Below, in pieces: positions 1 through 6,178 of a DNA stretch of 42,533 nucleotides. Origin of the DNA: Desulfuromonadales bacterium (GTDB taxonomy: Bacteria > Desulfobacterota > Desulfuromonadia > Geobacterales > Pseudopelobacteraceae); the NCBI GenBank assembly GCA_013349325.1, contig DUZX01000033.1:1-42533 (forward strand), given 5' to 3'. Numbering within the stretch: the stretch's first letter is position 1; each line of letters begins with the position of its first letter. The notes beneath the pieces are model-generated. The model had not been told where the DNA came from. It made no database searches and saw only the letters and a list, made by a program, of their open reading frames with translations. A program made the position numbers and the translations under genes.

Positions 1-1
1 A

Positions 2-106
2 TGTTTCGAGTATCCCGGGCGTGATCCACGCATGGGTGAAGTAACGAAGCGACAAATAGAACTTTATGAGGCTATGGATATTGAATCTCCAACCTCGTTA
101 CATTAA
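2..106 (+). CDS. C-terminal end of an unidentified protein (partial)
   Basis: An open frame runs from the first bases of the window to a TAA at 104-106, giving about 34 codons ending in DIESPTSLH. Its composition (charged, with GEVTKRQIELYEAMDIE) looks like a real helical protein tail, but I cannot name the family. It is convergent with the degraded minus-strand gene that ends at 103, and the two stop codons overlap. Because the 5' part lies outside the window, function and even reality are uncertain. Confidence 0.25.
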   Translation, partial: CFEYPGRDPRMGEVTKRQIELYEAMDIESPTSLH

Positions 107-337
107 ACCGGGAATGCAGGATAAACTGATTTAACGTCACAACTTGTACCATTATTTAAAAAAATCAACTTGCCTGAATAACCAGTGGACTTAAGAATTG
201 CTTCCTCAGAGTACGCATACTCATAGCAGTATTTGATCCTTTCCGAGTGACGCTGACCTCATAATTTCCAGCATGTACTGGAGTAAATCTTGCCAACAGC
301 ACTAATGCTATAAATACGGATAATATAGGATATTCAT
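103..337 (-). pseudogene. Degraded gene for a small secreted protein
   Basis: On the minus strand an ATG at 337 is preceded by a good ribosome binding site (AAAGGA). The ATG frame stops quickly, but the next frame (335-231) encodes a clear signal peptide, ending LLARFTPVHA, followed by GNYEVSVTRKGSN. A third frame (228-103) continues with CYEYAYSEEAILK, then GYSGKLIFLNNGTSCDVK, and a stop at 103-105. Each piece looks protein-like, so this appears to be one gene of about 77 or more residues with two frame breaks, one near the start (possibly an A-run slip after ATG) and one near 229-230, perhaps with a small deletion. The mature product would be a small periplasmic or secreted protein with two cysteines. 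Function unknown. Sequencing errors are the main alternative to real decay. Confidence 0.5.
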
Positions 338-346
338 TTTAATTCC

Positions 347-415
347 TTTCAACGTCATAAGGCTGACCAGTCCGCCCAGCCTTTCCGGGCGGTCTGGTCG
401 TTCCGCAAGTTGGAT
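347..415 (+). repeat. attC-like hairpin 1, upstream of the toxin-antitoxin genes
   Basis: A long imperfect palindrome has arms GACCAG/CTGGTC (365-370, 394-399) and CCGCCC/GGGCGG (372-377, 387-392) around a 9-base loop. Outside it lie TTTCAAC (347-353) and GTTGGAT (409-415). The latter fits the integron core-site consensus GTTRRRY exactly, and the former misses RYYYAAC at one base. No T-run follows, so it is a poor terminator. Its size (69 bp) is within the known attC range. The attC reading is inference. Confidence 0.35.
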
Positions 416-438
416 ATTTGTCCTTCGAATTTGACTTC

Positions 439-478
439 TTGACTGGCCACAAATCATGCTGTACAGTATTCCTGTACG
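439..478 (+). promoter_or_regulatory. Promoter and YefM-type operator of yefM-yoeB
   Basis: A -35 TTGACT (439-444) and a -10 TACAGT (462-467) are 17 bp apart. TGTACA (460-465) overlaps the -10, and a second near-copy TGTACG lies at 473-478. In E. coli, YefM represses its own operon through palindromes with a TGTACA core, so this is the expected autoregulatory site. The ribosome binding site AAGGAGG follows at 483-489. Confidence 0.6.
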
Positions 479-496
479 TAAAAAGGAGGCGCTGAT

Positions 497-775
497 ATGC
501 TACAAACAACCTATACCAATGCTAGAGCCAATTTAGCCGGACTTTGTGACGAGGTAATAGAAAATCGAGAGATAGTTCTTATTCGTCGTCGCAAGGGTAA
601 CAATGTGGCTATGATTGCTGCTGATGAACTGCAAAGCCTGGTGGAAAGTTCTCACCTGCTGCGTTCCCCCAAAAATGCCGAAAGGCTTCTTTCTGCACTG
701 GAGCGTGCACTGAAGGGGACTGGCGCAGCATCTTCAGTGAAATCCCTTCGTTCCGAGGTTGGTCTTGAAGAGTAA
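497..775 (+). CDS. yefM: Antitoxin of the YefM/Phd family
   Basis: This is a 92-residue type II antitoxin. The N-terminal half (about residues 1-55) is the YefM/Phd DNA-binding fold, with TNARANL matching the conserved SEARQNL region and a strand-rich IVLIRRRKGNNVAMI segment. The motif SSHLLRSPKNAERLL matches the YefM segment that precedes the toxin-binding tail. It should bind and neutralise the YoeB-type toxin encoded next and repress the shared promoter. The start is firm: AAGGAGG lies 7 bases upstream of ATG. It overlaps the toxin gene. The pair sits as a unit between two attC-like hairpins, a common setting for such modules. Confidence 0.9.
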   Translation: MLQTTYTNARANLAGLCDEVIENREIVLIRRRKGNNVAMIAADELQSLVESSHLLRSPKNAERLLSALERALKGTGAASSVKSLRSEVGLEE

Positions 776-1034
776 ACAGCGGGACACTGTTTTTCAGCCG
801 GAGTTCCGTGAAGATTTGCGTCACTGGGTGCAGACTGATCGAAAAGTCGCGTTGCGGGCTTTTGATTTGATTGAAGCAATCATGCGCGACCCATTTACTG
901 GCATCGGAAAGCCAGAACCGCTAAAATACCTTTCATCTGGCACTTGGTCGAGACGCCTCACACAAGAACACAGAATAGTCTATCTTGTTCGTGATGACAG
1001 AATTGATTTTCTTCAGGCACGGTATCATTATTAA
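759..1034 (+). CDS. yoeB: Toxin of the Txe/YoeB family (ribosome-dependent mRNA interferase)
   Basis: This toxin of about 91 residues aligns along its length with E. coli YoeB. The blocks GIGKPEPLKYL, SGTWSRRLTQEHRIVYLV and the C-terminal RYHY carry the catalytic Glu, Arg and His of the family. YoeB cleaves mRNA in the ribosomal A site when released from YefM. No ATG is available; TTG at 759 or TTG at 765 are in frame, so the start overlaps yefM by 11-17 bases, which implies translational coupling. The ORF appears intact. The C-terminal tyrosine, important in YoeB, is present. Confidence 0.9.
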   Translation: MVLKSKQRDTVFQPEFREDLRHWVQTDRKVALRAFDLIEAIMRDPFTGIGKPEPLKYLSSGTWSRRLTQEHRIVYLVRDDRIDFLQARYHY

Positions 1035-1065
1035 TTGTCACTACTTTTTTATTCCATTTTCCCTC

Positions 1066-1125
1066 ACACAACGGGCATGGCTTTGACCTGCCGGGTTTTC
1101 GGGCAGGTCGTAAGCCTGGTTGAAC
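1066..1125 (+). repeat. attC-like hairpin 2, downstream of the toxin-antitoxin genes
   Basis: The palindrome has arms GACCTGCC/GGCAGGTC (1085-1092, 1102-1109), extended by GGCTT/AAGCC (1079-1083, 1112-1116). It is flanked by ACACAAC (1066-1072) and GTTGAAC (1119-1125). GTTGAAC fits GTTRRRY exactly, and the left site shares only its CAAC half. The architecture mirrors the hairpin at 347-415. If both are attC sites, the toxin-antitoxin cassette would span about 410-1119. Confidence 0.35.
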
Positions 1126-1138
1126 TTAAAGTTATGTT

Positions 1139-1624
1139 TCAAGACTGACCTAACGCATTAAGGAATGCCACAAATGCTAAACGATCAAATTTCTGGAGTG
1201 GAATCTTTCCTACTTTCCCGGAGGATTTCTTCATCGGGATCGGTTCAATGCCAAGCTCATTCAATGCCATAGCCACAGAGGATTCCTTGTCTTTTACTGT
1301 CCATACATCAATTTGAGGAATACGCTCAGGAGTTATATATAGGCTGGCGCTTGTATATGCGTCTTCAGTTTGAATGAAGCCGAGGTATTTTGTTGCTCCG
1401 CACGCAATTGAAATTCCAGGAATTTTTATTTCTCCACTTCTGATGCCGTTGTAAACGGCAAGGAAATCCTCTATCTGTCTGCGCAGTCCGACTTCTGCAT
1501 ATTCCTGTAGTATCTCGCCCTCAGAAAGGATGAGCCCTTTTTTAGGTGACTTTATCTCTTTCTTGACTTCAGAAATCCAGCCTTCAGCTGTAACCTCGAT
1601 AGCTCTAGATTTTATTACGTCTGT
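1139..1624 (-). pseudogene. Unidentified gene lacking its 5' end
   Basis: A continuous minus-strand frame of about 160 codons ends with TGA at 1141-1139. It begins after an in-frame stop at 1625-1627 and has no ATG, GTG or TTG until deep inside (MALNELGIEP). The translation looks genuine, for example EVKKEIKSPKKGLILSEGE, QIEDFLAVYNGIRSGEIKI, then a C-terminal KFDRLAFVAFLNALGQS. I do not recognise the family. The open frame ends exactly where the 32-bp tandem repeats begin, so the 5' end was probably removed by whatever created or brought the repeats. Confidence 0.45.
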
Positions 1625-1706
1625 TTAATCTCACGCCGGTTCAGTATCACGTTCGTTTAATCTCACGCCGGTTCAGTATCACGTTCGTTTAATCTCGCTG
1701 GTTTGC
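1623..1706. repeat. 32-bp tandem direct repeat
   Basis: Two identical 32-bp units (1623-1654 and 1655-1686) begin GTTTAATCTCACGCCGG and end TCAGTATCACGTTC. They are followed from 1687 by a partial diverged copy (GTTTAATCTCGCTGG...) and preceded by a fragment resembling the unit's end. There are no spacers, so this is not a CRISPR array. It adjoins the broken minus-strand ORF. Confidence 0.8.
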
Positions 1707-1758
1707 TATTGTTGAGTTAGGGAGTTGAATCGGTAATTAGGAAAGAATTTCAATTGGT

Positions 1759-1959
1759 ATGCCAGAGTCATTCAAAAGATTCCTTATGGTTCGGACTTTC
1801 AAGAGTGATTTGCAAAAGGCCGCAAACCACTCTCTCAAGATCCGAGCTATTGAAAATCTTGATTATTGTGCTGGTCGTAAAGTGATAATCAGGATGCAAT
1901 TATTTGTTGGAAAGAATCCGGTATTCCTGTCATATTCACTCAAAAGAATTGAGGCGTAA
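1759..1959 (+). CDS. Possible small hypothetical protein
   Basis: An ORF of 66 codons with ATG at 1759, preceded by no clear ribosome binding site. It is basic (KRFLMVRTFKSDLQKAANHS, SLKRIEA) and resembles no family I know. The DNA around it (1707-2147) otherwise contains no convincing gene. It may be a chance ORF or a remnant of the accessory region. Confidence 0.2.
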   Translation: MPESFKRFLMVRTFKSDLQKAANHSLKIRAIENLDYCAGRKVIIRMQLFVGKNPVFLSYSLKRIEA

Positions 1960-1977
1960 ATACGGTACGCAAAAATG

Positions 1978-2061
1978 TTTAGGGGTAGCTTTAGGGGTAT
2001 GTATAAAAATATAAACATTCAAAGCATAAGTAAATTATATGGTTATAACAGTAGTTATAAC
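1978..2061 (+). promoter_or_regulatory. Probable control region of the phosphofructokinase gene
   Basis: The 10-mer TTTAGGGGTA occurs twice (1978-1987, 1990-1999), one helical turn apart. It is followed by AT-rich TATAAAAATATAAA and then by two copies of the perfect palindrome GTTATAAC (2042-2049, 2054-2061) separated by AGTA. Repeated palindromes about 85 bp before the start codon look like a two-dimer operator. The regulator is unknown. Confidence 0.4.
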
Positions 2062-2147
2062 GACTGCCTCCAGTAAAAACAATGGGTTACGTCTTTGCAC
2101 TGTAGCCCTTTTAATTATCTCTTCTGGCTATGTAAACGAGGATCAAG

Positions 2148-3443
2148 ATGTCACATAAAAGCCTGTCCAGAAATGACTTTGAAGTCCCGTGTCTTGGTAA
2201 AAACCGGTATTCGTCACCGATGTCGGCTCAGTGCTTCTGTGATAGCTATGAGCGTCTTCTCTATCATTCAAGTTTTGACGAAATTCAACGGCGCATTGCC
2301 GACAATCTTGCACCGTTATCATTTGAAGTTGCAGGCCCTCGGCAGAAGATTTTCTTTGATCCCGCCGCAATCTCCTGTGGAATTGTCACCTGTGGTGGCC
2401 TCTGTCCTGGAACCAATGACGTTATCCGCGCCATAGTAATGAGTCTGCATCACCATTACGGTGTTCAGAATATTTATGGGTTTCGCTATGGCTATGAAGG
2501 GCTTGTACACAGTTACGGCCATACACCCCTCAAACTGACTACGGAGCTTGTGAGCCGGATAGGAGAATCCGGCGGAACGATTCTCGGTTCATCGCGAGGT
2601 CATCAAGATCCAGCGGAGATGGTAGCAACACTCTCGGAACTTGGCATTGGCATTTTGTTTACTATCGGAGGCGACGGAACACTGAAGGGGGCGGCCAAAA
2701 TATCAGAAGAAATTGTCCGTCAAGGAAAATCGATCAGCGTCATCGGAATCCCGAAAACTATCGACAATGACATTTCATATTTGCAAAACACATTCGGCTT
2801 TGAAACGGCTGTTTCCGAAGCACGAAGGTCAACCTATGCTGCACATACCGAAGCACTCGGAGCGCGTAACGGCATCGGTCTGGTAAAGCTGATGGGGCGT
2901 GATTCCGGGTTTATTGCCGCATATACCGCGATGGCAGATTGCCAGGTTAATTATTGTTTGATTCCTGAAGCGCCGTTCACATTACCCGGATTACTTACTG
3001 ATTTAGAGCAGAGAATCAGGCAGCGTGGTCATGCGGTTATCGTTGTTGCGGAAGGCGCTGGACAAGAGTTAATGACGGCATCCGGTGAATTTGACGCTTC
3101 CGGGAATACAAAACTTACCGATATCGGGCTTTTCCTCAAAGAGAAAATTAATGCACACTTCAAAGAGATCGGTATGGAAATGACGCTGAAATACATTGAT
3201 CCAAGCTATACAATCCGAAGCCAACCGGCAAACCCGCATGATGCAACATTCTGTTTATCACTAGGTCACAACGCTGCTCATGCCGGTATGGCTGGCCGAA
3301 CGAATATGGTCGTTGGATTCTGGAATCATCAATTTGTCCATGTACCTATTGCCCTGGCGACAAGCAGCCGGAAGAAGATTGATCCCTCTGGTCGGCTATG
3401 GAGCAGCGTTGTATCGTCTACCGGACAGCCGACAAAATTTTAA
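2148..3443 (+). CDS. pfkA: 6-phosphofructokinase, atypical (group II/plant-like) type
   Basis: This 431-residue protein phosphorylates fructose 6-phosphate to fructose 1,6-bisphosphate in glycolysis. It carries CGGLCPGTND (about 82-91), GGDGT (174-178), PKTIDND (202-208) and MGRDSG (249-254), the standard phosphofructokinase active-site blocks. Gly rather than Asp after GGD (E. coli position 104) favours ATP as donor. Lys in PKTIDND (position 124) is the residue seen in PPi enzymes and also in plant-type ATP enzymes; the pair Gly/Lys matches the latter. The extra N-terminal 75 residues are typical of the long group. ATG 2148 follows GAGGATC. It heads a plus-strand gene cluster, behind repeated palindromes. 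Confidence 0.9.
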   Translation: MSHKSLSRNDFEVPCLGKNRYSSPMSAQCFCDSYERLLYHSSFDEIQRRIADNLAPLSFEVAGPRQKIFFDPAAISCGIVTCGGLCPGTNDVIRAIVMSLHHHYGVQNIYGFRYGYEGLVHSYGHTPLKLTTELVSRIGESGGTILGSSRGHQDPAEMVATLSELGIGILFTIGGDGTLKGAAKISEEIVRQGKSISVIGIPKTIDNDISYLQNTFGFETAVSEARRSTYAAHTEALGARNGIGLVKLMGRDSGFIAAYTAMADCQVNYCLIPEAPFTLPGLLTDLEQRIRQRGHAVIVVAEGAGQELMTASGEFDASGNTKLTDIGLFLKEKINAHFKEIGMEMTLKYIDPSYTIRSQPANPHDATFCLSLGHNAAHAGMAGRTNMVVGFWNHQFVHVPIALATSSRKKIDPSGRLWSSVVSSTGQPTKF

Positions 3444-3476
3444 TCACCAGCAACAAAGGTAACAGGAGTAAAAGCT

Positions 3477-3692
3477 ATGGTAATTAATCTGAAAAAGCTG
3501 CGCAACTTGTTAAGCAAGCAGCGGGACGAGATTGAACGAGCTGTTGAAGGTACCGGGTATCTGGCACGGACTGTCATCGGTGTCGGCACCTTTTTACTTG
3601 ATAACGAAGGGAACGTCGACCTGCTCTCCGCAAAACAGCTGGTAGTTTTTGATAAATTCCTCAAACCACTCTTGGAAAGGCCGTTCCAATAA
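3477..3692 (+). CDS. Small conserved-looking hypothetical protein
   Basis: A 71-residue protein preceded by a good AGGAG site 9 bases before ATG. It starts with a charged helix (KKLRNLLSKQRDEIERAVEG), has a middle hydrophobic stretch (LARTVIGVGTFLL), and ends SAKQLVVFDKFLKPLLERPF. It has no cysteines and no clear signal peptide. The spacing, 33 bases after pfkA, suggests cotranscription. I do not recognise it; a small regulator or scaffold is possible but unsupported. Confidence 0.6.
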   Translation: MVINLKKLRNLLSKQRDEIERAVEGTGYLARTVIGVGTFLLDNEGNVDLLSAKQLVVFDKFLKPLLERPFQ

Positions 3693-3702
3693 AGCGGAGT
3701 GC

Positions 3703-4011
3703 ATGAGAGTGATTGGACAGAGCCGGATCATATCCGCCAGTCGCCGGACAGACATTCCGGCTTTTTATGCAACTTGGTTGATGAACAGAATACGAGCAGG
3801 ATACTGCTACTATCCCAATCCGATCTTTCCGGCCAAACTCCACCGGGTAAGCCTTTTGAAGGAAGACGTTTCCGGGTTTGTCTTTTGGACCCGCCACCCG
3901 GCTCCCCTCATGCCATACCTTCCTGAACTGGACAAAGCAGGATTTCCGTATTACTTCCAGTATACTGTTACTGAATGGTCGTGCATCTCTGAGGATGTTC
4001 CTATGAAATGA
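3703..4011 (+). pseudogene. DUF1848 protein, N-terminal third only
   Basis: From ATG 3703 (GGAG just upstream) the product begins MRVIGQSRIISASRRTDIP and continues AFYATWLMNRIRAGYC, FVFWTRHPAPLMPYL and YYFQYTVT, the recognisable start of DUF1848 proteins. These are normally about 300 residues and carry cysteines suggestive of an iron-sulfur cluster; this one ends after 102. Similarity stops at YYFQYTVT; the next residues and the stop at 4009-4011 look unrelated. A deletion fused the gene to the leader of the following monooxygenase. The product is unlikely to be functional. Confidence 0.7.
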
Positions 4012-4082
4012 GCACGTCGGAGAAATCGCCGAACAGGTTGAACAGGTCCATCGAAAACAATCCCACGAAAAACGAGGATACT

Positions 4083-4373
4083 ATGTTAAAAATAACCATT
4101 GTGGCAAAGGTAACGGCAAAAAGTGACCAGATTGAAGCGGTTAAGATTGAACTTCTTAAAATGATTGCTCCTACGCGTCAGGAAGAAGGTTGCATTGAGT
4201 ACCGGCTGCATCAGGACAACGACAATCCGGCTGTCTTTGTATTCTATGAGAACTGGAAGAGCCTGACCTGTCTGGAACAACACTTGAATTCCGGACACTT
4301 CCAAGCTTACGTCACTGCGGTTGGCGATTTGATTACTGACAAGTCCGTCCTCAAATTGGCCGAAATTTCATAA
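4083..4373 (+). CDS. ABM-domain protein, probable quinol monooxygenase (YgiN-like)
   Basis: A 96-residue single-domain protein of the antibiotic-biosynthesis monooxygenase fold, a dimeric ferredoxin-like barrel. Family features are KITIVAKVTAKSDQIEAVK at the N-terminus, EEGCIEYRLHQDNDNPAVFVF in the middle, and the helix with ENW followed by HLNSGHFQAY. Members oxidise quinols or aromatic compounds without metal or flavin; some only protect against electrophiles. ATG 4083 has GAGGA 6 bases upstream, which makes it better than the longer in-frame ORF start at 4008, which overlaps the broken DUF1848 gene. The substrate cannot be read from sequence. Confidence 0.8.
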   Translation: MLKITIVAKVTAKSDQIEAVKIELLKMIAPTRQEEGCIEYRLHQDNDNPAVFVFYENWKSLTCLEQHLNSGHFQAYVTAVGDLITDKSVLKLAEIS

Positions 4374-4384
4374 GCGCCCATCAT

Positions 4385-5089
4385 ATGATTAAATTAAAAA
4401 ACGTTACCAAACTATATGACTCTCTTACTGCTGTTGACGATGTATCCTTCTCTGTCACGCCAGGCGAGTATTTTGCTCTGCTTGGACCCAATGGAGCCGG
4501 AAAGACGACAATCGTTAAGATGCTGCTCGACTTTACCAGGCCGTCTTCGGGAAGCTTATCGTTAAGCGGCATCTCAAGTTTACAAGCAGAATGCCGAAAA
4601 TCAGTTGGTTACCTTGCAGAAAACCACCATATCCCGGCTTCTCTTTCCGGGTGGCACTACCTGTTACGCTGTGCTGAACTATTGGATATGGACCGGTCCG
4701 AGGCTACAGATCACTGTAAGCGCATTGTCGAGCTGATTGGAATGCAGGGTCGGGAGAATACGAAGGTCGGCACATATTCCAAAGGCATGGTGCAGCGCTT
4801 CGGATTAGGCGCTGCTCTCATGGGAAATCCAAAACTGTTGATTCTGGATGAACCAACTTCAGGATTAGATCCCATCGGTATCCGGGAAATCCGCCTGCTC
4901 CTTGAGTCGCTTAAAGATCAAGGCATGACCATCTTCTTAAACTCACACCTGCTGTCGGAAGTCGAAAAAATCTGCGATACCGCAGCAATAATCAACCGTG
5001 GCAAGCTCTTGGTAAAAGACACCATTTCCGCCATTGTCAAAGACGGTGAGACGCTGGAAGATGTGTTCGTAAGACTCGTAAAAGGTTGA
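4385..5089 (+). CDS. ABC transporter ATP-binding protein (ABC-2 exporter type)
   Basis: This 234-residue ATPase has Walker A GPNGAGKT (34-41), the divergent signature YSKGMVQR (replacing LSGGQ), Walker B LLILDEPTSGLDP, and a switch histidine in LNSHLL. The YSKGM signature and GLDP are typical of ATPases that energise ABC-2 permeases such as NosF- or Ccm-type exporters. It is followed after 1 base by its permease gene. No strong ribosome binding site precedes ATG 4385, so translation may depend on coupling from the upstream gene. Substrate unknown. Confidence 0.9.
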   Translation: MIKLKNVTKLYDSLTAVDDVSFSVTPGEYFALLGPNGAGKTTIVKMLLDFTRPSSGSLSLSGISSLQAECRKSVGYLAENHHIPASLSGWHYLLRCAELLDMDRSEATDHCKRIVELIGMQGRENTKVGTYSKGMVQRFGLGAALMGNPKLLILDEPTSGLDPIGIREIRLLLESLKDQGMTIFLNSHLLSEVEKICDTAAIINRGKLLVKDTISAIVKDGETLEDVFVRLVKG

Positions 5090-5090
5090 T

Positions 5091-5939
5091 ATGGAAACTT
5101 CAAAAGCACTTTCCCCCATTACAAGGGTTACAAAATATACGCTTATTGACGAAGTACAGCAGAGAAGTTTTGTCGTCATGTTCGTTACCTGCGCAATCTG
5201 CGTATTTCTTGTTCGCGGATGTTATCAAGGCAACTACATGGTGAACGGACAGTCTCTTGATGCCGCAACCATTGTCAGAACGTTATCGAAAGCGACCTTT
5301 CACGTCATTGGTGCTGGCGTGATGGTCATAACGGCTCTGCTTTCGATGCGGATATTCAGACGCGACCGGAACGAAGGCATGCAAGCGTGCATTTTGTCCA
5401 AGCCGATAGCCCGCTGGCAGTATGTTACCGGCAAGATCCTCGGATTATGGGCCTTATCAGTACTTTTCATGTTCACCCTGCATGGCATTGTGTTCTTCAT
5501 TACATCCATCAATCTGAAGGTTTTTATGCCGGGGTACCTCGTCGCCTCGATTCTCTGTTCAATTAACCTGCTCTTTGTGATTATTGCGGTTCTGCTTTTG
5601 TCTCTCCTGATGTCCGACATTGTCGCTTTTCTGTGTCTTCTGGCTGTTGGTGCCATTGGCTTTGTCGCAGACGGCATAGCAGCTGCCAGCCACAGTCAGA
5701 TAGCGCAGGCGATACTACAGCAACCGGGCGCCCAGCCACACTCAGACGTGACCTGGTGGAAAGCCGTTTATTTCTGCTGGCCGAAGCTCTTGGGCGTTCA
5801 ACAGTTGGCATCATCGTTGATTGAGAGCGGATCATCCCATGAACTCGGCTCAATTTACCCGTTCATCAATGTCCTTTTTTACTGCCTTATTCTTGGTGCA
5901 CTGCTTTTCAAGAGATTTAGGAGTGAAGATATTGTCTGA
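5091..5939 (+). CDS. ABC-2 type permease
   Basis: A 282-residue inner-membrane protein with about six hydrophobic segments: near 25-42, 75-92, 120-140, 148-170, 175-197 and 255-275. The segment IFRRDRNEGMQACILSKPIA followed by RWQYVTGKILGLW matches the cytosolic coupling region of NosY-like ABC-2 permeases. It forms a transporter with the ATPase whose gene ends one base upstream. It is the last gene of the plus-strand cluster; the long inverted repeat at 5966-6097 follows. The exported substrate is not predictable. Confidence 0.8.
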   Translation: METSKALSPITRVTKYTLIDEVQQRSFVVMFVTCAICVFLVRGCYQGNYMVNGQSLDAATIVRTLSKATFHVIGAGVMVITALLSMRIFRRDRNEGMQACILSKPIARWQYVTGKILGLWALSVLFMFTLHGIVFFITSINLKVFMPGYLVASILCSINLLFVIIAVLLLSLLMSDIVAFLCLLAVGAIGFVADGIAAASHSQIAQAILQQPGAQPHSDVTWWKAVYFCWPKLLGVQQLASSLIESGSSHELGSIYPFINVLFYCLILGALLFKRFRSEDIV

Positions 5940-5965
5940 ATTTATCCTGGAAAAAGCATTTGAAA

Positions 5966-6097
5966 CACAGAGCAACTGAGCGACTGAGCAAAAACAAAGA
6001 AAATTTCAGAATAAAACGAGAAAAAGTCACTCACCATTTTGGTTATGTCAGTTGTTGATGTAACTGCCTGATTTATCTGTTTCTCAGTTGCTCTGTG
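5966..6097. repeat. Long-spaced inverted repeat between convergent operons
   Basis: A perfect 15-bp inverted repeat, CACAGAGCAACTGAG (5966-5980) and its complement (6083-6097), encloses 102 bp of AT-rich DNA. It lies between the end of the ABC permease gene and the end of nuoN, two convergent transcription units. It may be a dispersed intergenic repeat and may act as a transcription barrier. No classical T-run is present. Confidence 0.7.
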
Positions 6098-6178
6098 GTT
6101 CATGAACTGCCGTATTTAGGATGATCAGACAGGTTATCTCCGCAATGAAACCCTGATTCCCGTTTCTTTCAGATCGAA

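Noticed and set aside
347-415. Rho-independent terminator
   Set aside because: The stem is strong but no T-run follows on either strand; the GTTRRRY-type ends fit an attC-like reading better.
1608-1706. CRISPR array
   Set aside because: The 32-bp units are directly abutting with no spacers, and there are no cas genes.
4008-4082. Longer N-terminus for the ABM monooxygenase
   Set aside because: The extra 25 residues have no resemblance to the family, overlap the broken DUF1848 frame, and the internal ATG has a proper ribosome binding site.
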